Assembly: GCA_012862575.1 (NCBI GenBank)
Contig: BLSF01000047.1
Coordinates: forward strand, 286,304 to 350,303
Length of the DNA: 64,000 bases
Direction of reading: 5' to 3'
Source: Parietichytrium sp. I65-24A
Taxonomy: Eukaryota; Sar; Bigyra; Thraustochytrida; Thraustochytriidae
Made by a program: the position numbers and the translations under genes. Shown one piece after another: positions 31,392 through 41,105 of this stretch (position 1 is the stretch's first letter; each line of letters opens with the position of its first letter). The notes beneath the pieces were generated by a model, which saw only the letters and a list, made by a program, of their open reading frames with translations, was not told the DNA's origin and did no database searches.

Positions 31392-31603
31392 ACCGTCCAG
31401 GTGCTCAATCGCAATCAGCCGTGAGATCAAATCGGCCTTGCAATCAAAATACAACAACAAACCCAGCGCTCCTTCTGACCTTTCTGACCTTCCAAGTCAA
31501 CAAAGCAGCACAAGAAAACGAGCACCAATCCACAATTCCACAATTCCACAAATCCGCAAATCTCTGACTCTATATATCTTTGCACAGAGCACAAACACGA
31601 GAG

Positions 31604-31617
31604 CAACCTAACCTAAA
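31604..31617 (-). promoter_or_regulatory. TTAGG direct-repeat motif upstream of fusion gene
   Basis: CAACCTAACCTAAA on the plus strand, so TTTAGGTTAGGTTG in the sense direction of the desulfurase-TtcA gene, about 315 bp before its ATG. Same motif as before ESF2. Functional meaning is unproven. Confidence 0.3.
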
Positions 31618-31943
31618 GCCCAGACTGACCGCAGTTGACAAGCGCCGTTCTTCGTTCTTCACAGTCTGAGAAGCAGCTCTTCAACGTCTTCCTTCACTTA
31701 CTGTGCCCGCTTGTAAGTATGTAAGTATGTAAATGTATGTAAAGATGTATGTGTGTGTACAGATGTATGCACTTCTGATGTATTCCTGTATAGCGGCACT
31801 GCGGCCGGCGTATGCGACAGGTGTGCGCGGAGGAAACGACAGGGAGAGAGAGGTGAGTGTTAGTTGGTGCTGTATCATGATGTAGCGGGTGGGAGAGTGG
31901 GTAGAGGTGGTTGGAGGAAAAGGGTAAGGCACACGGGCCAGTC

Positions 31944-32006
31944 ATTCATTGCATTCATTTTATTCATTCTATTCATTCCATTCATTGCATTCGTTGCATT
32001 CGTTCG
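31944..32006. repeat. 9-bp minisatellite, unit ATTCATTNN
   Basis: Seven units differing only at the last two bases or by CAT to CGT. Noncoding, about 400 bp 3' of the ZIP gene. Confidence 0.9.
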
Positions 32007-32400
32007 TTTGGAGGTTGGGATGATGGTGTAGAAATGGTAAGCGAGTGCGTCTTGCGTCTCTTGCGTCGATGGAGTTGATGGTTGGATTTCAGAATTCACT
32101 GTCAGAAAGATTGACTGAAATTAGATCAGACGTTTATTTTTCTCCATAATAGATGGACGCTTTGATTGATTGTGATGATCGAATTCAATATCGGAGAAAG
32201 GGTGAGAAAATGAACGTCTATTGGTTGACCTTTTTAGAAATGTAAACGATATTCGAATGATGGGAGCTTGAGCCAAGAGATTCGAACAGAAATGTCGCGA
32301 GCATACGAGCAAATGATCTAGCACAGAGGATCATTCGGTTCTGAATCAGAACAAGCACAGAATGGTAAACACAGGATGCTGGGCGAAGCGAACTGATTGG

Positions 32401-33936
32401 TTAGCAGTGCACGTGAAAGAGCTGCAAAAGCCCGATGAGAACCGCACCCAAAGCAACGAGGAAGAGTCGAACGAACTTGCGAGCGGAACTTCCAGCGCCA
32501 ACCAGCGTTGGCACGAGCTCGGAGAGTGCGATGTACACGAGGAACCCACTGGAATATGCCAGGAGCATGGCACGGCCATTTGATGAAATAGAGTTGCCAA
32601 CGCTCAGCATAATCACCGTTCCAAGAATGGATGAGATGGAACTCAAAAAGTTGAGAAAGAGAGCCTTGCCAAAGCTAAGGCCCGAGCGAACCAGGATCAA
32701 GAAGTCCACCAGCTCTTGCGGGATCTCGTGACAGATGATAGCTGCGGCGACAACCCACCCAAGGTCCGGACAGACGGTGAAAGATACCCCAATAAGGACA
32801 CCGTCGACAAAGTTGTGAAAGGCGTCACCAACTACGATGTTGATGGCCAACGAGAGATCAACCTTCTTAGCGTCCTTCTTGGAACTGACCAGCTCTGCAC
32901 TAGCGGTCTCGCTCTGCTTGGCGTCCATCAGAGAACCATCCGCTTTTGTGCCCTCGTTGAGGTTGTAGGTCTTCTCGTCCGCATCGTCATTGGCATCTTG
33001 GTTGCCGTCGGTCATGGACGCTGAAGGCACAGAGTCTCTGTGGCGTTTGTGCTCCGCGTTGTACAAGTCATGGTTATCGTGGTGGTGCGACCCAAGCATG
33101 TTACTCAACATCTCAATGGTAAGCGCGGTGAAGATTCCGCCAAGAAGAGTGGCTCCAAATTGCCATGAGTATCCACCATCTGAGGCCTCCACACCCTCTG
33201 CCCCCATGTGCACAAACACTGTGCACAACAAGACACCAATGGCGAAAGCAGTTGCATCATTGAGGAAGGCCGTGTTGAGCTTGGAGTGAAAGCACAGGAT
33301 GAGGAACGCTCCAGACAAAGAGCACAGGGACCCAATCACACTTGCCCCGATCGCCGCTCCCCAGACTGCTCCGTCAATGACGGCGCTCTCCTCCTCTTCC
33401 GTTTCACTCGCAACGCAGTGATATTCCTTCGTTCCCACAAGGACGTGCACCTCGGTTTCCTCGCTCTCGGAGTCGTGGTCGTGATCGTGCTCATCCTCCG
33501 CAAGTGCTCTTCGATCGTGGTCGTGGTCATGGTCCTCCTCGTCGTCAGACTCGAGCGTGCACGAGTAGTCTTCATCGTTGAGACTGACCTTCACGGTGGC
33601 GCCAAGAGCGAGCTCCGTGATACACGGGTAAAGGTCCGCAAGGATGCCGTTGAGCTCCGCGACGGATGACACGTTACCGGACGTGATGTTTGACATCTCG
33701 AAGAGCTCAGCAGCGTCCGGGCAGACGCCCGTGACACCGCCAGTCACACCCATTACAAGATTGTCCACCTCGGTAGCATTGAGTGCGCCGTCTCCGTTTG
33801 CATCCCACAGTTCGAGCGCATGTTCCGCCCCGCGTTCGTCCTCATGATCATGGTCATGGTCATCTTCTTGTGCGCGGGAAACTGCGGTGGAGTATGCCAA
33901 CACGCCAAGGGAAAGTGCCAATTTGAGGTTCACCAT
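32401..33936 (-). CDS. ZIP-family (LIV-1-type) zinc/metal transporter with EF-hand-like loop
   Basis: 511 residues. A signal peptide (1-22, ending SRA) precedes an acidic, His-rich extracellular region: HDHDHEDE near 27-34 and HDHDHD near 136-141 and 150-155. Residues 45-57 (DANGDGALNATEV) match an EF-hand calcium loop. The membrane part starts near 187; helices II-III carry NDATAFAIGVLLCTVFVHMGAEG, a cytosolic loop with SHHHDNHD and SVPSASM follows, then helix IV GDAFHNFVDGVLIG (HNFVDG 374-379) and helix V CHEIPQELVDF (HEIPQE 403-408). These are the metal-site motifs of ZIP transporters; the LIV-1 subfamily usually reads HEIPHE, so Gln replaces the second His here. The protein ends three residues after helix VIII. 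Family members import Zn, Fe or Mn into the cytosol from outside or from organelles. The His-rich ectodomain suggests a metal sensor or trap. Confidence 0.9.
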   Translation of the reverse strand: MVNLKLALSLGVLAYSTAVSRAQEDDHDHDHEDERGAEHALELWDANGDGALNATEVDNLVMGVTGGVTGVCPDAAELFEMSNITSGNVSSVAELNGILADLYPCITELALGATVKVSLNDEDYSCTLESDDEEDHDHDHDRRALAEDEHDHDHDSESEETEVHVLVGTKEYHCVASETEEEESAVIDGAVWGAAIGASVIGSLCSLSGAFLILCFHSKLNTAFLNDATAFAIGVLLCTVFVHMGAEGVEASDGGYSWQFGATLLGGIFTALTIEMLSNMLGSHHHDNHDLYNAEHKRHRDSVPSASMTDGNQDANDDADEKTYNLNEGTKADGSLMDAKQSETASAELVSSKKDAKKVDLSLAINIVVGDAFHNFVDGVLIGVSFTVCPDLGWVVAAAIICHEIPQELVDFLILVRSGLSFGKALFLNFLSSISSILGTVIMLSVGNSISSNGRAMLLAYSSGFLVYIALSELVPTLVGAGSSARKFVRLFLVALGAVLIGLLQLFHVHC

Positions 33937-36900
33937 TTTGACTTTCTGGTGTCGTTTGTTGATAGTTATCGTGGCTGACTCGGTAGAATGCCTTTGTTAG
34001 CTCGAGCCAGATCCAAACACGTTGAGGGTTTGCTGTCAGGCCGATTCCGATTCACAAAGGGATCCAGGTGCTCTGAAGAGCTAGTCTACAACAGCGCTCG
34101 GGTAAGCGATGGATGGTTTAGAATGAGTGAACAAATTGTGGCCTTGACACGACGTACACAAAACGAGTCCACTGCACGAAGACGACGCTCCTTCAAAGTA
34201 TGAAAAGCGCGGACGAGTAATGAGTGTCGTACTACAAGTACCTTCACGCTCGAATCTCCCGAACCCAACTCTGCCAGGGAACTCTCTGGTACCAGTACTC
34301 TTCTTCTGTCGATTCCAGCGATTCCTGCTCACGCGCATGCACCGGGGCAATTCGTGAATAACTTGGAGGTTTATTTGACCAGCGTCAGTACGTCCGTCCC
34401 GCCAGTGAAACTTTTATACGTACCACGTTACGCAGGTACTCAGTACTGGTGTCCACGACTCACAATTCCCGCAATGTCCAAACCGACCTCGAACTCCTCG
34501 AATCAGCGAATCCAGGATTCTTTTTCACACACTATTTCCCTCGCAAATTCGTATCCCAATTTGTCCTTCGTATCAATCAAGCCTAGCAAAAGCACAGGAC
34601 AGCGACAGCTGCTACACTGCTGCAGCAGATGCTCAGTTGACTGTGAATGAATGAATGAATGAATGAATGAAATCAATGAGCCAATACTCGCGCGTTTGAT
34701 CGTCCGTCTGCCGAACGATGTCACAACTCGAAATAAGTACTAAACTTTTTAATCAAAATCGAATCGATTGACAGCTTTGACAGCAATGACAGCGATGACG
34801 GTCACAGCTTGCAAGTTACAAATGCTAGCTGGAAAACGACAATCCGGTGGTGCGGAAGACTTACTTTTGTCTCGCTTGGTTCTCACTGTTTGTTTGTTTT
34901 TGTTTGTTTGTTTGTTTGTTTGATTGATTGATTGTTTGATTGCTCCTATCAGTTGAGTGACTGCCGCTTTGAAAAACGACTGACTGTGAAAGGACGATGC
35001 GGTCCATACAGTCGGTCCAGTCCGTCCGGGTTCTCGGCGTGAAATGCGGGAGGTTGCGATACTGGGACTATGAGGGATGCCAATCGGCCAATCGAGAGAG
35101 AGCCAATCGCCTCGTCCCTCTGAGAAGCGCAACGACAAACAATCGTTTTTCAATGTTTTTCTTTCTTTTTCTTTTTTTTCCTTTTGAGGATGCAAGGCCT
35201 CCTCTCAAGAACCGCTCGTTTCATGTTCACTTTATTCACTTTCACTAACTTTAATCATGTTTTCAAAAATAAAAAACGACTTTTTGGTTTTGCATGACGC
35301 TCTATTTCCGCCATAGCCCTCTCGCTATCACTTACGCTAGTCATCGCCTCCCCCTGTCGAGCCCTCAGAGCTCCCAGAGCAGCAAATTTTGCGCTAGTAC
35401 CCCCGCTACTGAAATAGTAGTAGTAGCACTTGTCTCACTTGAATCCCCTGGGACAGGCAACTTAGTCTTAGCTACCACCCGCTAGTCCCCACACCTCGGT
35501 TGCTGAGCCAAATTCTGTCTGGCTGACGATTCCTCCGGATCCCCGGAATCCCCCGAATCCTCCGAATCAGGATTCTCCAAACACATCGCCAAACAGCTGA
35601 GGATAGGAGGGCGTCTACCAACGACGGTACGGGTAACTTTGGTAGCCCGATGTAGAGAGTCCTATGGTGCTAGGCGAATCGCTGGGCACGAATAGGCAGT
35701 CTGTGAATGAGTGAATGAATGAGAGGTTTCTCTCAATCAATCAATCTCAAAAATTTAAAATCAAAATTCAAACGAAAGCCAAAAGGTTTTGAGCGAGCGC
35801 TTCATTCCATGGGAAGAATGAACAGATTAACTGAAACTGTAATCAGTTCAAAGTTTTCCATTCATTCATCCCTCAGAAAAAAAAATCTCTTATCATTTTG
35901 ACATCTCTCTTTTGCGTTATTTTGTGCCATTACTAGTTCCGGTACCTAAAGCAATTAATGCCAACTAAAATACCCCAGCAAGTCTAAGCTTTCATGATAA
36001 GACTCCTATAGCTCCGTCTTATTGGAATGAACGTTCACTGTTAGCTCTAATCGCGTAGGCCTGTCGTACGCTTAGTGCTATCCAGGAGCGTATGTACCGA
36101 CTAAGCCTGACCTTTGAGCAGAAACTCGTTGAGGTGACGCAGCAAACGCGACGGAGCCTGTCTCACGAAGAAGAAGACATTTTATTTTACATTCATAGTA
36201 ACTCAGTTTTGTAATCATCAGTCTGTTAGAAACTAAGGAATAACATTGCATACCAGTACTGCAATGAAACAGTAGAACACGAAAGTTTTCTGGTTCTTAT
36301 TACTATCCCCTTCCCACTCACTTCGAGGCAGTCGTCGTGCATGGGAAGAAGAGGGCACTTAGGCGGAAAGCTTAATGCACTGGTAAAACACACGTCGACA
36401 CCAAGACGGCCAGGGACGCTCGTGGCAGGCAGTCAGGAATGCGCCCAGGTCCTCCGCAAAAGCCCAGCTGTGAGGCGAGTGAAACTTACATTCAGGCAAT
36501 GCCGTACAGGCCGGGGGAAAGCTTCAAGGTTTTGGCGGATTGTTGACAAGTTTTCACTGGTTTTTGAAAACACAATGCTCCAAAATCAGCTAATTCTGCT
36601 TTGGGCAAAACCCCATCGTACCATTCAAGCCTGTCTATACAAAACTATAATGCAGAGAACCGGGTTGGAACCCGAGGGAAAACACTGTTTGCTGCGAGGC
36701 TGCGAACCTTGCATCGATTCAGACACAAGCCTACCGGCGTAAGAGTGCTTTCCCGACGCGTGAAAGACGCTCTAGCTGCGTGTGGTCGAAAGGAGGTCTA
36801 CTTTCAACGTGTAAATGCAAAGCGCCTGGCGCAGAACCCATTTCCAATCCGGACCCGTCATTCTTTTTTAAAATACCGCGATAACTAGTTCCCGGCTCGC

Positions 36901-37925
36901 AAGTTTATATTTTATTCGCTACAAAAGACCGGCAGTATCGTACAATGGCATAGCACAGTCCTACTGCGTGCCCTCGGAAATTCACCGATGGGAGGAGGGT
37001 GGAGGTGGGTGATGTTTTGACAGTTTTGACTTTGTGAACGAAACGATTGCGTTCTTTCTTGTCCTCTTAATTTCCCTTCTCCTTTTTGATTGATCATTTG
37101 TGAACAGCTGATTTGATTGAGAGACTGTGAAATGCATTTCTAGTTTTCTACTGTTCTCTGTCGCGAATAAAAGTTTGCAATTGTGTTTCAAAGTTGAGTT
37201 CGTTCGCGCAACTGTCGACAAGTCTTGACGGGTAGCCGCGTCGACGTCTCCGTCGCAATATAGGAGGCACAAGTACGGTTCAGCGTGCGCTTCTCGTGAC
37301 GTTTTCGCGCTTTTCGGACGAGGATGTCGAATCACAGTTCGTTTGGCCGTCGCCCTCACGACCGATTCTTGTGAGGGTGGCTCAGCCGGCCCTCCTCCAC
37401 CCTCCTCCCTGTCCCCCCTTCAGCCTTCTCCACCTACATACCTACTTCCACTAACCATCCACTACCAGCGCTCCAACACTCCTCACGTCCCCTCACAAGC
37501 CCCTCCTCACATACACCACCAAAAAGCTAAATTCTACTTCCCATCCTCCCTCTCACGGACACTAAACCCTCCTACACCAGACACACATACCACGATATAC
37601 TACGATACCACATAACCGAGCTAATCGAGAAGGAAGAAAGAAGAAAGAAGACGGAGGGAAGGAACGCGTTCCTTTGTTCGCTGGCGGCTGTGGGCGGGGA
37701 CTGAGGGGTACGTGTGCGGGAGAGAGAGACACACACACAGAGAGAGAGAGACATACATACATACATACAGAGAGAGAGAGAGAGAGAGAGAGGAGTCGTC
37801 GAGGACGGTCTTGTATGAATGATACATAGTTTACTTGCCAAGTGAAAGAAGTTCGGAAAAGTTTGACGTGGAAAGCATCATCATCCATCACGGAAAACAA
37901 AGAAAACAAAGGGCTTCGACGTGCA

Positions 37926-37960
<35 letters not shown>

Positions 37961-38336
37961 ACATGTTAGATTATACATCGGCGGAAACGAATCGGGGTGG
38001 AAACGCTGTGCTTGTTCAGGTTGGTGAGCTCGAGGATTGCGCGTGTGTTTTTGGGAGCAGAGGTGTTCGATATAAAGGTGTCGTTTGCTTGAGATTGTGC
38101 AATTTCGTTTCGTTCACTTTATTGGATACGTTCGGCTCATTGGTGCATTGGTGCATTGGTGAACTCAGTTGATTCATCCAAATCTTGCTTTATACGATCG
38201 GAGAAGCTCGCCGACTCCGTTGTTGCTGGGCAAGTTGTTCGATTTGGGCTTCGCTCGCGCATTCCTGCACGGTCGGTCACTTTCGCGGTCGAGAGAGAGG
38301 TCTTTATCTGCGAGCTAGCGCTTGGCACATCGCGTT
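33937..38336. other. 4.4-kb spacer between divergent ZIP and GARP genes
   Basis: Contains GTAC palindromes (34288-34300, 34435-34450), AATG repeats (34645-34671), TTTG repeats (34888-34935), GGATTCC/CCGAATC degenerate repeats (about 35540-35580), a GA/CATA repeat block (37725-37800) and an AT run (37929-37956). Frames at 36341-36742 and 36601-36888 have ATG starts but no recognisable domain. A tRNA-like patch near 36655-36740 does not fold properly by eye. No supported gene. Confidence 0.6.
37725..37956. repeat. GA, CATA and AT microsatellite block
   Basis: GAGA/CACA at 37725-37750, CATA at 37753-37767, a 24-bp GA run to about 37791 and an (AT)14 run at 37929-37956, about 400-600 bp upstream of the GARP gene. 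Confidence 0.9.
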
Positions 38337-39224
38337 ATGGCCGGAGATTGCGCATCGGGCGCATCGGGCTCGTCAAAGCGGCAGCTGGAAGCGAATGTGG
38401 AGAATGAGGATGGGCGATACAAGTGCCAATGGTCCGAAGAGCTGCACAAAGGATTTCTGTCCGCGATATTCGACATAGGGCTCAATGTCGCCAAGCCGAA
38501 GGACATCTTGCGCGCGTGGACGAGCGCGCCATCGGGGCTGCACGCAGATCACATCAAGTCGCACTTGCAAAAGTATCGACGCAACTCCAAGCGTACGAGG
38601 GAGATTTTCCAGCGACAGCTGGAAGCTGCGATTGACGAGGCGCTCTTTCAGAACAAGAAGCGGGCACTTACTCCGCATCTCCACGCATACCCGATCTGCG
38701 CCACCAAGGCTATCAAGGTCGCGTTCGAAGATATTGAGGCAGAAGACGATGCTACAAAGGTGTCCAAGGGCCCTACTCCCAACTCTCAGCCTCAAGACCC
38801 TCCTTCTGAAGGCCGAGCTCCTCAACAGCAAGCGCCAACCCACCCTTGCGCAAAGTGCAGTAAAGATACACTTTCTAACGGCACCTCAACTGCTGGCGAC
38901 GCCACCTCTCCACCACCACCCCCACCACTCGGCACAATCAAAACAGAACATGGACAAGCAAGCTCTGATAGTCGTCCTGTTGTGCATCAACACGTGCACT
39001 TCCACCCCGGGGACCTGGGCAGCCGACAGCCGCAGCGTCACAGCAACGCTTTTAATCACCACCAGCCATTCCAGCCAGTGTCTTATTCGTGTCTTGTAAA
39101 CGACGAACATGAGAGCTGCAAGAGCGCTCACTCTTTCATGGAACCGACTGCTCACGACGAACTCTACGGCATTCACCAGTACCACGGGCACGGGCATAGC
39201 CACGGCCATGGTCATGGACACGGA

Positions 39225-39256
<32 letters not shown>

Positions 39257-39875
39257 AAATCAATTCCACAATTGTGCATATCAGCCGGGCAGTCAGGCGT
39301 ACCCACAGCAGCACGTACATCAAGCACTCGACACTCCAACACCACCCTATCACAACAGCCATCCACGAAGGGAACGGGCTTGGAGCGGTTACTCCTATTC
39401 ACATACGCACCTCCACGAACTTCGCGATCCACACAGCGACACGCATCACTACCATGTAATCACTCACACGCACACTCCAGATCCATGCCAGGCATCTGCT
39501 ACACCAAAGTTTGGGCACTGCTCCTTAGAGGAGAAGTGCACGCTACACGACCAGTGTTCAGAAAACACTTCACGCTATGAACAGTGTGCGTATCGTACCC
39601 CAGATGCTGAGAATTGCCCTCACGGCTCCAGTGGGGAGCACGCTCACTGCGCGCTGATGCCGTCGAGAATGCACATTGGGGCCTTCCAGCATGAACACAA
39701 CCCTTGCGCAGAGCCGTCTCTTTGCCCTTTTGACAACGAGGAGGACGCTCTCATGTCTTTTCTTCAAGACAATGAATCTCAAGAGCAAAGCGACGCTTCA
39801 CCGCCACCTGCACGCGAGGCAGCGAGCACGAGTGCTGCAAATTCGCCGCGAAGCGCAACTCCCTCTTCCGCATAG
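38337..39875 (+). CDS. GARP (G2-like/SHLQKYR) transcription factor with His-Gly repeat
   Basis: 512 residues from the ATG at 38337 (G at -3). Residues about 27-85 are a single Myb-like GARP DNA-binding domain: YKCQWSEELHKGFLSAIF, DILRAW, LHADHIKSHLQKYRR. The SHLQKYR signature is typical of plant and algal GARP and type-B response regulators; no receiver domain is present here. Beyond residue 100 the protein is Pro/Ser-rich and extremely rich in His and Cys. Residues about 279-305 consist of alternating His-Gly encoded by GGGCATGGGCAC repeats, and short His clusters (HVHFHPGD, HTHLHELRD, HTHTPD) and spaced Cys continue to residue 470. Such a region could bind Zn, Ni or Cu, so metal-responsive regulation is an inference. 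The C-terminal part is acidic (FDNEEDALMSFLQDNESQEQ) and resembles an activation domain. Antisense and other-frame reading frames here come from the repeat. Confidence 0.88.
39172..39258. repeat. In-frame GGGCATGGGCAC repeat coding for His-Gly
   Basis: 6-bp units (GGCATG, GGCACG, GGTCAT) within the GARP gene. Synonymous CAT/CAC variation shows that the reading frame has been kept while the repeat drifted. Confidence 0.9.
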
Positions 39876-41105
39876 CGGGAAAGTGAGTGCTAATGAAGGC
39901 GTTTTCACTGGGTACTCAGAACCTTTCACGTCTGCACCTGACGATGCCGTGTATCCTTCCGTTCTTTGCTTTCGCTCTCAAACTCTCGTCGATAAGTCTC
40001 CACGCCCAATGATAAATCTCCACGCCCAATGCCACGTAGGTTTCGAGTGCGGCAAACCGCATTTTCCCCTGTCGTTCATTGATCTCACGCAGGAGACCTT
40101 TCAGTTGGATGACATTTACGAGTGCTGTGTGCCAGGATCTAGACCAGACCTCGCAGAACTTAGATTTCGGGCAGCGAATGGGGCGCAACAGTGACTACCG
40201 ATGAACCCCAGCTCTGTCTGGAGTTGGCGAGAGATCCCTGACAAACGCACAGCACAGCCCGTTGCGAGCTTAGACATCTGATTGTTGTCTTCAACGTTGC
40301 GGTTCCTACAATACCCGCTCTCTCCCAATAGAAAGAACGTTAGATCTCGAAGCTCTTTGGCTTGGCAAGTCCGAACCTCATTTTAAGCCAGGGCAAAAAT
40401 AACAGGAAGCTTTGGGCTTGTAACGCTCACTGCACGTACTGCACGTGATTGACTTTTGGTGCCCTGTCACCGCATCAGAATTCGGTGCGCAGCAGGACAT
40501 CTGAAGAAAAGTAGATTTTATTTCATCATTTACACTCAGGCACCTTTTTCTAAGATTTCGGCTTGTTCTGGTGTATCAATCAAGAAAAAAGTTCGCTATG
40601 GTGATCCCACCTTTCATTCTTTTTTTTCTTCTAACAGTTAACACCTTCGGCGGTCTGCGCACTTTGGCTTGTATAAAGAGAGAAAACAAATTTGCTTCTA
40701 TTTGAAGTTCAGTTTTTTTTGCTGTGAAAATTGATATCTGGGCTACCTCCGTGTGTGTGTCTGTCTCTTGTGGCTTCCATGGTCTGCCTGCGCGCCTCTC
40801 TGTTGCACATGTGCTGGTTTCATAATTCATATGATTGGTAAATATTTGATTGATATAATGCCTCACATCAAAGCGAGATGTGGGCCGGGCGAGTGAGCCA
40901 TTCCCCGGCAACAAAGCCTCCTCCCAGATCCTCGGGGAAGACAGATGGGTGGACTGTGACAATGTAACTGTGAATGCCCGTCTCCCGATTTTTTTTTTTT
41001 TTTTTTTTTTGTGGTCAGCGAGTGATTGATTGATTGATTGACAGAGGAGCAGACGACGGCGCGAGAGAAAGGAAAAAGTCGCGCGAGCGAGATCCAGTCT
41101 GGAAA
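39876..41105. other. Convergent spacer with T22 tract
   Basis: Between the GARP stop and the stop of the convergent receptor-like gene. An uninterrupted run of 22 T lies at 40989-41010 with GATT repeats just after it. The frame 39676-40194 is only the continuation of a shadow of the GARP gene. No supported gene. Confidence 0.6.
40989..41010. repeat. Homopolymer T22
   Basis: Longest mononucleotide run in the window, about 100 bp 3' of the stop codon at 41106; prone to sequencing error. On the minus strand it is an A22 tract and could be a retroposed poly(A) remnant or a processing signal. Confidence 0.9.

Larger units (their letters stand above)
31291..32400. other. Intergenic with GAAATAC and ATTCATTNN repeats
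   Basis: Upstream region of the fusion gene and 3' flank of the ZIP gene. It holds the two repeats listed separately, a TTAGG-type motif at 31604-31617 and TGTATG repeats at about 31715-31765. No coding region is seen. Confidence 0.65.

Noticed and set aside
36655-36740. Possible tRNA or snRNA (GGGTTGGAACCCG box)
   Set aside because: The box deviates from GGTTCGAATCC and I could not pair an acceptor stem or anticodon arm on either strand.
39676-40194. 172-codon plus-strand frame overlapping the GARP gene's end
   Set aside because: First third is a shadow of the GARP frame; the rest has no recognisable feature.
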